DNA of 64,000 bases from an uncultured bacterium (GTDB taxonomy: Bacteria > Cyanobacteriota > Vampirovibrionia > Gastranaerophilales > Gastranaerophilaceae): assembly GCA_949294395.1 (NCBI GenBank), contig CASFGU010000061.1:1-64000 (forward strand). The letters are read 5' to 3'. The notes beneath the pieces are model-generated. The model ran no database searches. It had not been told where the DNA came from and was given only the letters and a program-made list of their open reading frames with translations. Positions 1 to 7,129 of the stretch are shown here, one piece after another. Position 1 is the first letter of the stretch, and every line of letters starts with the position of its first letter. The position numbers were made by a program, and so were the translations under genes.

Positions 1-51
1 CAAAACAAAGAGATTCTGAACAGCGGCAACTCATGTGAGCCTCAACGATTA

Positions 52-861
52 ATGTTTCAGAATGACATATCAAAAGATGAACCTTTCAACCATTCAACTT
101 TTCACCCGTTCAACTTCGCCGCGGTTCCCTTCCCCCCTCACTCTTCACCCTTCACTTCCAGAAAGGCAGCTTTTACGTTGGCAGAAGTCCTCATTACCCT
201 TGGAATTATCGGTGTGGTCGCAGCTTTGACTATACCGAATGTTACCTCTCATTATCGTAAAAAAGTTGCTGAAACCCGTCTTGCTAAATTTTATACGGTT
301 ATGAATCAGGCAGTTCAGATGTCGGAAAAAGACAACGGGCCGAAAGAATACTGGGAGCAGCTTGGAAATAAAGACCCTGAGGAAAATGCCGAGAAAGGTC
401 AGATTGCTCCGAATATCTGGTTTGAAAAATATTTAAAACCGTATTTAAAATATTCTAGTTTGAAGATAAATGAAGCTTCTGCCAGAGTAATGGTATATTT
501 CCCTGATGGAAGTTTATGTTTAATAAGTGCTGCCAGTTTTCACTTCTGGCCTGAAGCAAAAGATTTTGTTGATTTTGAAAGGGATGAAGAAAGCGGGAAG
601 TATAAAAATCCTAAAGAAATTTCGGGCATAAAGTATTTTACATTTTTCTTTGGTCCATATCTTAGCACTGCTGCGGCTAAACATCACTATAAAAAGGGTG
701 TAGAACCGTATAAATATAACTGGGATGGTACTGTTGAAATGCTTAAGGACGACAGTTCAATCGGGTGCAGGAAGGATGTATCAACAGAGCGGGCTTATTG
801 TACAGCTTTAATCCAGCAAAACGGCTGGAAAATTCCTGATGATTATCCGTTGAAGTTTTAA
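52..861 (+). CDS. Type IV pilin-like protein (pilin A) with repeat-derived leader
   Basis: Prepilin-type protein. A class III signal with KAA|F at about residues 38-41 is followed by the hydrophobic helix FTLAEVLITLGIIGVVAALT, and a soluble C-terminal domain has a Cys pair (CRKDVSTERAYC). After cleavage by the prepilin peptidase it would join a pilus or pseudopilus at the inner membrane. The first 37 residues are translated from a dispersed repeat (heptamer tracts TTCAACC/TTCACCC). The frame stays open to base 1, and there is no Shine-Dalgarno before the ATG used here, so the true start may lie before the window. The mature part is a close paralogue of the pilin at 49.3 kb, identical over about 60 residues. 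No pilin assembly genes adjoin it. Confidence 0.85.
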   Translation: MFQNDISKDEPFNHSTFHPFNFAAVPFPPHSSPFTSRKAAFTLAEVLITLGIIGVVAALTIPNVTSHYRKKVAETRLAKFYTVMNQAVQMSEKDNGPKEYWEQLGNKDPEENAEKGQIAPNIWFEKYLKPYLKYSSLKINEASARVMVYFPDGSLCLISAASFHFWPEAKDFVDFERDEESGKYKNPKEISGIKYFTFFFGPYLSTAAAKHHYKKGVEPYKYNWDGTVEMLKDDSSIGCRKDVSTERAYCTALIQQNGWKIPDDYPLKF

Positions 862-947
862 GTTTGTATTTCCCGCTCATTCACCCGAAACGGACATTGT
901 AAAGTCTTGCCAATCTTGTAAACGGGATTGTGCCGGACTTTGTCCGT

Positions 948-1472
948 TTATAAATCCCAGCTGATAATAGCGTTGACGCCCCAGTTTTTGCCGGAGTTGT
1001 CCTTAAGGTTCTGCAGGTTGTACCGCTGAACCTCAAGAGAAAGCGACGTTTTCGGAGAAAGCTTCTGCGTGATGCCTGCAAATACTCCGGCACTGTTTGT
1101 CCACTTTTGGGTTTTGTAATTGTATTTTCCGACATAATGCGGGTTTGCATACAGGCTTGTGTTTTTGCCTACCGGAACATTTACGCTCAACGGAGAATAT
1201 CTTATTTGTGTAGCGCTGTTTCTGGTTCCCACAGTATTTCTCACACGCAGGTTCTGGTTAATAATACCGTTTTTGTCGTAATTTAGTGTTCCTTTAAAAT
1301 CCAGAACAGCCATTGCCTCTTTATTAAAATCAGTTCCGATGCCTAAAAAAGCTGCGGCTGAGCCCCTCTGTGATTTTGCTTTTTCTTCAACCCCGCCTAT
1401 TGTTAAATTCGTTCCGTCAAAGTTCTGATAAGTGCTGAGGGATGTGCTTCCCTGTAATCCCGGTACCGGCAT
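948..1472 (-). CDS. Hypothetical beta-strand-rich protein
   Basis: Unrecognised 174-residue protein. A good ribosome site (AGGAGG, 7 nt before ATG) supports the gene and its start. There is no signal peptide or membrane helix. The C-terminal half alternates polar and hydrophobic residues in strand-length blocks ending in IISWDL, like a small beta-barrel or beta-sheet protein, but the missing signal sequence argues against a classical outer-membrane protein. An imperfect hairpin (AAACGGACA...TGTCCGTTT, about 890-951) follows the gene and may terminate it and the convergent pilin A. Confidence 0.7.
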   Translation of the reverse strand: MPVPGLQGSTSLSTYQNFDGTNLTIGGVEEKAKSQRGSAAAFLGIGTDFNKEAMAVLDFKGTLNYDKNGIINQNLRVRNTVGTRNSATQIRYSPLSVNVPVGKNTSLYANPHYVGKYNYKTQKWTNSAGVFAGITQKLSPKTSLSLEVQRYNLQNLKDNSGKNWGVNAIISWDL

Positions 1473-1498
1473 AATTTTCCTCCTGTAAAAATCCCCTG

Positions 1499-2047
1499 TT
1501 ATTTATATAAAGGATTTTTTGTTTCGGAAATTGCCAGTTTGTTAACCATTTTTTCAAAATATTTTTGTGTATCTGAGGTATTATAGATTATTTGAACATT
1601 TTTTGATATTGCAGCTTTTACAAGTTCAAAGGCAGAAAGAGGAACAAAACTGTAAAAATTAACAGATTGTCCGTTTGAGGTTATATTTATTTGAACTTCA
1701 GGAAATCTCCGCATTTCAGGATGAATTCCGCCATCAAAATTTATAGCAATAGTTTTTATATCATGCCAGTTCAGCTTGGTTGCAACACTATTAATATCAA
1801 TAAGAGTTAAATTTTTATCATCCAGTTCCAGCAATCTGTAAGGGGATTTTTTTCTTGAATATAGCAGAACAAGGCTTCTTATTACCAGTACAAGTATAAT
1901 AAAGGATACAGCAATTATTACTCCTGTTAAACGTTCTTCCGACGGGCAAAGCAGAAAAATTAAGCCAACGCAGTATGCAAGCATAGCAGCCGTAAATATT
2001 TTCTGTTTCGGATGTTCCTGCAAATACAGATATAATCTTTTGTTCAT
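1499..2047 (-). CDS. Two-TM membrane protein with PH-like soluble domain
   Basis: A small integral membrane protein. Two adjacent hydrophobic segments (about residues 18-35 and 42-63) are followed by a basic loop (YSRKKSPYR) and a cytosolic domain of about 110 residues. This layout resembles STM3941/bacterial-PH type proteins, but the family match is inference. The start was moved to the second of two adjacent ATGs because AAAGGAGAG lies just upstream; the longer frame starts without a ribosome site. It lies just downstream of the M49-like gene on the same strand. Confidence 0.65.
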   Translation of the reverse strand: MNKRLYLYLQEHPKQKIFTAAMLAYCVGLIFLLCPSEERLTGVIIAVSFIILVLVIRSLVLLYSRKKSPYRLLELDDKNLTLIDINSVATKLNWHDIKTIAINFDGGIHPEMRRFPEVQINITSNGQSVNFYSFVPLSAFELVKAAISKNVQIIYNTSDTQKYFEKMVNKLAISETKNPLYK

Positions 2048-2101
2048 CATCTCTCCTTTATTAATACCGCCATTTATATGACCGGCCTTCGGGTACATAT
2101 T

Positions 2102-3982
2102 TTATTCAGCCAGAAGTTTTTCCGCGAGTTCGGATTCTGTTCTGCCGTTGAGAGTTTTGTTAACTTTCTGGAGTTTCTGCGCTATAAGCTCCATATTGTC
2201 AGTCCAGACAAAGTTATCTTTGACGTATTTTTCAGCTTTGTCAAAGTCTCCGTCAATTTGAATTCTCACGATTTCCGCAAGCATTTCTTTTGCAATAGGA
2301 ACGACTTTATCTATATTGACGTGGATTTTTCCGTCCGGTGTAATATCATACGCGCCGCGTTCCGCAAAATATTTATTTTGCATAACGGTTCTTACTCTGT
2401 GCGCCTGAGAAAGCGTTGGTTTTGATTTAAGGAAATTATCAGTAACAGTTGTCACGATAATTTGTTTGCGCTGTTCCGGCGTATACATACCGAGTTCCGT
2501 CAACAAATCCACAAACGCAAGTGAGCCCATATCGGCTTTGTTTTCTTCAATGATGTTTCTGTATTTGCCAAGTGACTCACCGGCTTTTTTAGGCCCGAGG
2601 GAGTGTGCGTTTTCGTGACCGATTGTGAACCAGTGGTCAGCTTCATCCAGATAATACTTCTGCTGGTCTTTATCAAGGATTGCGTCTAACCTTTCCTGCA
2701 ATTTAGCTTTATCGCTTATGAATCTTATTTGTCTGTGGTAAACGTTACGTCTGCCGCCGCCGATTTTCAAGGATAATTTGTCGTCGTTCGGAAGATTTTC
2801 CGCTAAAGTTATGCCGCCTCTGTATTCGCCGACGTTTCCGGTAACGGCTACAAGGTCAACGTCTACCATTGTCTGCTTTGCGTCGCCTTTTGTCGAAATA
2901 TTCTGTTCGTATTCATCCTTATAAGGCATATTATCAGCCAGGGTCGGAAGGTATTTTTTTATCGCCATCAGGGCATCAGTGCCTTTTTTATTCACAATTC
3001 CGACTCTGCCGCCGAGAAAATCTTTCGGGATAGGCGTAATCCCTCGTTCTTCAAGCATTTTGCTGAGTTCTTTATTTTCTACAATAGTGCCTGTCATTTC
3101 ATCTTCGTAATTTTCTCTCGTAATCGTAAATTCCAGCGGGGTATTCTGCAGGGTTGCCCATTTTTTGTCGGCTTCCGCATCAAGCATTGGATCTGCCGTT
3201 CTCAGGGCTTTTGCCTGAAGTTTCAGGTACTCTGTAAAATCTGCATTTGTGGAAGTTTCAGCCGCTTTATCAATTTCATCTGCCATTTTTGCAAAATCAT
3301 CTTTAAATTTATCTATATAATCAATTCCGACAAGTTCATCCCCTTTGCGTTCGACAACTGAGCGCTGGGTGAGGATTTTTTTAACTTCTTCGTCTTTGCC
3401 TTCATTCAGCATTTTGGTTAATATTTGATGAAACTCTTCTTTTGTCAAATCTTCCGGATAGACGCCTTTTCCCGGAAGGTCTGTATGACCTTTTGCAAGG
3501 TGGATTTTATCTGACATTGAATCTATCGCGTTAATCCCCTTTTGCGCATCAAAAAGAACCTTTGTCATTTCGGCATTTTTGTTGCCTTTTTCGATTTCTT
3601 TGTCAAGATATTCTTTAAATTCTAAGTTGTGCGGGTTGTCAAGCTGCATATTAATTTTTTCTAAAATATATGCGGCTTTTACAAGATGCTTAAGCGTTTC
3701 CCTGTCGCCTTCCGCAAGCGCTAAATACTCAGGTGCGTCCGCTTTTAACATCTTTTTTGTTATTAAATAATCTTTATGAGTTCTCTTTTCAAGTTCTTCT
3801 TTTGAAAGGTTAAGTTCAAAATTTCCTTTGAACGCTATATTATTTCCTGCCATTTTGTCAAGCTCCTTCATTAAAACTTCGCTTCTGTCGTTATCTATTG
3901 TTGTCAGAAGCTTTGTATCTTCTTTTTTTGACGGAAGATAGTTCTGATTTACTTTGTTTGTGGTAATTTTATGAATTTCCAT
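2102..3982 (-). CDS. M49-like zinc metallopeptidase (dipeptidyl-peptidase III family)
   Basis: 626-residue protein with a zinc site like that of DPP III: HENAH (residues 456-460) and EENKAD (479-484), matching the family's HExxxH...EECRAD layout. It has HExxH spacing instead of the six-residue motif; DPP III-like enzymes with HExxH are known in bacteria. The likely role is cytosolic removal of dipeptides from peptide N-termini. The N-terminal part is mostly helical and charged, with no signal peptide. The start ATG has no Shine-Dalgarno but sits 7 nt after a TGTTATAAT extended -10 box, so the mRNA is probably leaderless. Alternative: another gluzincin-type hydrolase. Confidence 0.75.
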   Translation of the reverse strand: MEIHKITTNKVNQNYLPSKKEDTKLLTTIDNDRSEVLMKELDKMAGNNIAFKGNFELNLSKEELEKRTHKDYLITKKMLKADAPEYLALAEGDRETLKHLVKAAYILEKINMQLDNPHNLEFKEYLDKEIEKGNKNAEMTKVLFDAQKGINAIDSMSDKIHLAKGHTDLPGKGVYPEDLTKEEFHQILTKMLNEGKDEEVKKILTQRSVVERKGDELVGIDYIDKFKDDFAKMADEIDKAAETSTNADFTEYLKLQAKALRTADPMLDAEADKKWATLQNTPLEFTITRENYEDEMTGTIVENKELSKMLEERGITPIPKDFLGGRVGIVNKKGTDALMAIKKYLPTLADNMPYKDEYEQNISTKGDAKQTMVDVDLVAVTGNVGEYRGGITLAENLPNDDKLSLKIGGGRRNVYHRQIRFISDKAKLQERLDAILDKDQQKYYLDEADHWFTIGHENAHSLGPKKAGESLGKYRNIIEENKADMGSLAFVDLLTELGMYTPEQRKQIIVTTVTDNFLKSKPTLSQAHRVRTVMQNKYFAERGAYDITPDGKIHVNIDKVVPIAKEMLAEIVRIQIDGDFDKAEKYVKDNFVWTDNMELIAQKLQKVNKTLNGRTESELAEKLLAE

Positions 3983-3988
3983 AACCGT

Positions 3989-4017
3989 ATTATAACAGTT
4001 TTTTTGAGTAACGCAAG
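3989..4017 (-). promoter_or_regulatory. Extended -10 promoter for a leaderless mRNA
   Basis: Reading the minus strand: TTGCGT, 16-nt spacer, TATAAT preceded by TG one base upstream (extended -10). The A of the M49-like start codon is the seventh base after TATAAT, where transcription would normally begin, so little or no 5' leader is expected. Confidence 0.55.
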
Positions 4018-4045
4018 AGGGAACCGGTCGAAATTTATAACTCTC

Positions 4046-4192
4046 TGTTATGTCACCCTGAACTTGTTTCAGGGTCTCATAATGTAAGAGATGCCGTACT
4101 TAATAAGGACAGGCTTACTCAAAAATTTTAAGATCCTGAAATAAATTCAGGATGACAAAATTTCTGGCTCGCTTTGTCAAACGAGTTCAGCA
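4046..4192. repeat. Dispersed repeat, inverted partner of 6226-6470
   Basis: Contains hairpins of the type CCTGAACTTGTTTCAGG and ATCCTGAAATAAATTCAGGAT joined by a shared segment (AGGCTTACTCAAAAATTTTAAG). The same modules occur in opposite orientation at 6226-6470, so the rlmH-mscS-tRNA block lies between inverted copies. No coding potential was seen in this 260-nt intergenic stretch. Confidence 0.7.
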
Positions 4193-4241
4193 GATAATAT
4201 TTAGCTGATACAGTGAAGGCTGGTATATAAATCCAAAAAGC

Positions 4242-4712
4242 CTACTTATGATAGGTTTCGCCTTTGATAATCTTAAAGGCTCTATATATCTGTTCAATCA
4301 GGATTAACCGTGCAAACTGGTGCAGAAACGTCATCTTTGACATACTCATTTTAAAATTCGCGCGCGCGCTTACATTTTTTGAAATCCCGCAGGAAGAACC
4401 TATTACAAAAACGATTTCGCCCTGTCCGTCGTTTGTAAGTTCAACAATCTTTTCAGCAAATTCTTCCGACGACAGTTCCTTCCCCTTAATCTCCATTGTT
4501 ATCACGTAAGATTGCGGCTTTATATATGATAAAATTTTCTCTCCTTCTTCATCCAAAGCACGCTCTATTAAGTGCTCATCCTTAATCTCCACAGGCGAAA
4601 GCTCTATAACCTCCACTGCTGCATAAGGCGTCAGACGTTTTAAAAATTCGTCAATTCCTTCCTTTAAAAATTTTTCCTTAATTTTGCCAAGCGCTATTAT
4701 TTTAATCTTCAT
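4242..4712 (-). CDS. rlmH: 23S rRNA (pseudouridine1915-N3)-methyltransferase RlmH
   Basis: SPOUT methyltransferase that methylates pseudouridine 1915 in helix 69 of 23S rRNA on the assembled ribosome. The full family length (156 aa) is present, with the SAM-binding knot around IGSSCG (104-109), the SMSKMT segment (123-128), the LILIEQIYRAF helix and the conserved C-terminal Tyr-His (YHK). The start ATG overlaps the stop of the upstream mscS gene by 4 nt (ATGA), so the two are translationally coupled. Confidence 0.96.
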   Translation of the reverse strand: MKIKIIALGKIKEKFLKEGIDEFLKRLTPYAAVEVIELSPVEIKDEHLIERALDEEGEKILSYIKPQSYVITMEIKGKELSSEEFAEKIVELTNDGQGEIVFVIGSSCGISKNVSARANFKMSMSKMTFLHQFARLILIEQIYRAFKIIKGETYHK

Positions 4713-5554
4713 TTTGCCATATATAAGGTTCTTGACGGGAATGCAAAATCAATACCATCTTCCCTGAATCGTCTTATTACTTCCAGAAGAACCTGCTCTT
4801 TTATTTTCAAATATTTAACGTAATTATTTGTTTTTACATAAGCATTAATTTTAATGTTGATAGAACTGTCTGCGAGAGTATCAAGATATACAACATAATC
4901 CCCGTAGATTTCACTGTTTTTGCTTAAAATTTCTTCAATAATTTCAATTGCGCGATGGAGTTTTTCATCGCTTGTATCATATGTTACGCCCACAGTTTCA
5001 AAAATTCTTCTTTTATGCGCTCTGGTAACGTTTACAATATCCCCGTTTGCAATATTGCTATTCGGAATTATGGTAAGCGCATTATCTAACGTTCTTATTT
5101 TTGTGGAGCGGAGGTTAATATCTTCAACAGTACCTTCCATTGTTCCGATTTTTATGTAATCACCGACCTCGTAAGCTTTATCGGTAAATACCGCAATGCT
5201 TCCGAAAATGTTTGCAATAGTAGCATTTGCCGCAAAACCTACAGCCAGACCGGTTATCCCGAACCCTGCAATCAATGATGATATGGAATATCCGTGATTT
5301 TGCAATAACGCCGCAATTAGTATAAAAAATATTATAAATTTTAAAAGCCTTGTCAGTATAGGGATAAACTTTATTACCTGAGAAGATTTGTTTTCAGAAA
5401 ATTTTTTCTTTAAATTATTTTCAAAAATATCAACTACTTTAAAAAGTACAGCAAGAATAATTATATTAATAACTACTTCCGCAATAAGCCCGAAATGTAT
5501 GCTGTCAAGCACTTTTTGAATTTTTTCCGCATAATTAATAATTGTGTCTATCAT
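4709..5554 (-). CDS. MscS-family small-conductance mechanosensitive channel
   Basis: Inner-membrane tension-gated channel that releases solutes on hypo-osmotic shock. Three hydrophobic helices fall in the first 130 residues. The third is the glycine/alanine-rich pore helix (SLIAGFGITGLAVGFAANAT), followed by the MscS beta domain (VGDYIKIGTMEGTVEDINLRSTKIRTLDN, then IPNSNIANG) and a C-terminal alpha/beta domain. At 281 aa it has the length of E. coli MscS. It is the first gene of a two-gene unit with rlmH. Confidence 0.93.
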   Translation of the reverse strand: MIDTIINYAEKIQKVLDSIHFGLIAEVVINIIILAVLFKVVDIFENNLKKKFSENKSSQVIKFIPILTRLLKFIIFFILIAALLQNHGYSISSLIAGFGITGLAVGFAANATIANIFGSIAVFTDKAYEVGDYIKIGTMEGTVEDINLRSTKIRTLDNALTIIPNSNIANGDIVNVTRAHKRRIFETVGVTYDTSDEKLHRAIEIIEEILSKNSEIYGDYVVYLDTLADSSINIKINAYVKTNNYVKYLKIKEQVLLEVIRRFREDGIDFAFPSRTLYMAK

Positions 5555-5696
5555 AATATATCCCTAAAGTTTTGATTCCGGTAAACCGCTGAGGCTTCAA
5601 GTTAGGAGTATTATAGAACAGAGATTATTACAAATCAAGCGGCAAGCAGATATGATTGTGTTGTTGACCACAAAGCTTCTTGAATAAACAGACGAC

Positions 5697-5734
5697 TAAT
5701 AAAAAAGACCCATCTTTAGATGAGTCTTTTTTAT
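5697..5734 (-). terminator. Rho-independent terminator of tRNA-Gly
   Basis: On the minus strand, just after the tRNA: AGACTCATC-TAAA-GATGGGTCT followed by TTTTTT. Confidence 0.85.
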
Positions 5735-5735
5735 T

Positions 5736-5808
5736 AGCGGAAGACGAGACTCGAACTCGCGACATTCTGCTTGGAAGGCAGAAGCTCTACCAACTGAGCT
5801 ACTTCCGC
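5736..5808 (-). tRNA. tRNA-Gly (anticodon TCC)
   Basis: Complete 73-nt cloverleaf on the minus strand: acceptor GCGGAAG/CTTCCGC, D arm AGCTCAGTTGGTAGAGC, anticodon arm TTCTGC-CTTCCAA-GCAGAA with anticodon TCC, and T arm GCGAG-TTCGAGT-CTCGT. CCA is not encoded; the discriminator base is T. A strong terminator follows. The region just 5' of it holds tandem copies of its own 5' half. Confidence 0.95.
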
Positions 5809-6106
5809 AAGGATTTATTTAATTGTGGCGGTTATTTCTCAGTTGGTAGAGCGAATTATGAACTACGTTACGCCTCCGGCTCCACTATGGCAACTGAGCT
5901 ACTTCCGCAAGGATTATTAAATTGCGGCGGTTATCTCTCAGTTGGTAGAGCGAATTATGAACTATGTTACGCCTCCGGCTCCACTGGGCAACTGAGCTAC
6001 TTCCGCAAAGATTATTCAATTGTGGCGGTTATTTCTCAGTTGGTAGAGCGAATTATGAACTACGTTACGCCTCCGGCTCCACTATAGCAACTGAGCTACT
6101 TCCGCA
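5809..6106 (-). repeat. Three tandem ~98-100-bp repeats derived from the tRNA-Gly 5' half
   Basis: Upstream of the tRNA, its first 18 bases (GCGGAAGTAGCTCAGTTG) recur exactly three times (complement at 5891-5908, 5989-6006, 6088-6105). Between them lies a conserved segment with the tRNA-like CTCAGTTGGTAGAGC on the opposite strand (5838-5852, 5937-5951, 6035-6049) and the block CGCCTCCGGCTCCAC. Each unit can fold into a long imperfect hairpin of two opposed tRNA 5' halves. No unit has an anticodon arm plus T arm, so none is a functional tRNA. A long open frame across the array is a by-product of the repeats. Confidence 0.85.
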
Positions 6107-6225
6107 AAGGTTTTTAGATTTTTGTCAGACCTATACGCCTGATACCTATTTACTCTAATATAAAAATAAATTTATTGCAAGTGTTTTTCTCTGGGAATTA
6201 TATACAAGTTTCCACTAAATATGCG

Positions 6226-6470
6226 TAATACTGTCATGCTGAACTTGTTTGACAAAGCGAACCAAAAATTTTGTCATCCTGAATTTATTTCAGGATCTTA
6301 AAATTTTTGAGTGAGCCTGTCCTAACGAAGTGCAGCATCTCTAACTAATGAGACCCTGTCGCCAGGAGCCATTTTGCACGAAAACAAGTTTCGGCAAAAG
6401 AAGGCAAACGAATTCAGAGCCTGCCCTGAATTTATTTCAGGGGTGACAATTTCGATATTGTTTAGTGTAA
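6226..6470. repeat. Dispersed repeat, inverted partner of 4046-4192
   Basis: Carries TCATCCTGAATTTATTTCAGGAT, the TTTGAGTGAGCCTGTCCT segment and GAGACCCTG in the orientation opposite to the copy at 4.1 kb, plus a second CCTGAATTTATTTCAGG hairpin. Noncoding. Confidence 0.7.
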
Positions 6471-6589
6471 ACTTGTATATAACTCCCTTTTCTCTCACTC
6501 TAAAGAATTAATCACATAATGTTAGCAGATGATGTAAAATTTATCCTCGGGGAGGGTGAAAAATGCTTGAAAAAACGTTATAGTAATAA

Positions 6590-6770
6590 TGTAAGTCTAT
6601 TGTATCCAGGCACTTATTTCGGGGTTGCGACAAGATTTTTTCTTAGAGCGGGTTTGGTTTAAAATACAGTAGACTTATTCCTTAAGAAACTATGTACAAT
6701 TTTATATATCAATGGTTTTCACGTTTGATATACTGGGGCTTGCCGGAAGCGTAACGGCAGGTCTTTTTTC
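6590..6770 (+). ncRNA. Candidate structured noncoding RNA of unknown family
   Basis: No open frame, but ordered pairing. AAGTCTATTGTAT (about 6593) pairs with ATACAGTAGACTT (about 6663), closing a domain of about 85 nt. A second hairpin TATATCAA...TTGATATA follows, and then a terminator (CTTGCCG-GAAGCGTAA-CGGCAGG, 6739-6761, then TCTTTTTT). A -10-like TAATAAT lies just before the proposed 5' end, with a poorly placed -35. It does not match 6S, SRP, tmRNA or RNase P signatures I could check by eye. The gene that follows has its own promoter, so this is probably a separate transcript. Confidence 0.45.
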
Positions 6771-6785
6771 TTTATTCAGTAATTA

Positions 6786-6814
6786 TTTACAGAACTCCGG
6801 ATTTTTGCTATAAT
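6786..6814 (+). promoter_or_regulatory. Sigma-70-type promoter for the parvulin operon
   Basis: TTTACA, 17-nt spacer, TATAAT, 31 nt before the start codon of the parvulin gene. Confidence 0.75.
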
Positions 6815-6845
6815 TAAAGTTGTTAGTTAATATAGGAGTATTACC

Positions 6846-7127
6846 ATGACAAATGAAGTCAGAGCAAGTCATATTCTCGTGAAAACAGAGGAAGAAGCCA
6901 ATAAATTGTATGATGAAATCAATTCCGGTAAAGATTTTGCTACTGTGGCAGAAGAAGTTTCTTTATGTCCGTCAGGCAGCAGGGGCGGTGATTTAGGATA
7001 TTTCGGAAGGGGAATGATGGTTAAGCCGTTTGAAGATGCTGCATTTGAGCTTGAACCTGGTGTTGTTTCAAAGCCTGTACAGACACAGTTCGGCTGGCAC
7101 TTAATTCTTGTTACCGATAAAAAATAA
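6846..7127 (+). CDS. Parvulin-type peptidyl-prolyl cis-trans isomerase
   Basis: Single-domain PpiC/rotamase of 93 residues that isomerises Xaa-Pro bonds during folding. Hallmarks are ASHILVKTEEEA at the N-terminus, SLCPSGSRGGDLGYFGRGMM in the middle and a C-terminal FGWHLILV. There is no signal peptide or membrane anchor, so it should be cytosolic, unlike SurA or PrsA. GGAG lies just upstream of the ATG. It is first in a tight + strand cluster, with only 2 nt to the M24 peptidase gene. Confidence 0.93.
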   Translation: MTNEVRASHILVKTEEEANKLYDEINSGKDFATVAEEVSLCPSGSRGGDLGYFGRGMMVKPFEDAAFELEPGVVSKPVQTQFGWHLILVTDKK

Positions 7128-7129
7128 CT

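Noticed and set aside
881-1150. 89-residue frame on the minus strand
   Set aside because: Mostly overlaps the better supported 174-residue gene in another frame, no ribosome site, composition (Arg/Thr-rich) typical of a shadow.
5680-6158. Long open frames across the tRNA-derived array (repeating SVGRANYELRYASGST)
   Set aside because: They are translations of the tRNA-Gly complement and its tandem repeats, without a ribosome site; a known kind of spurious protein.
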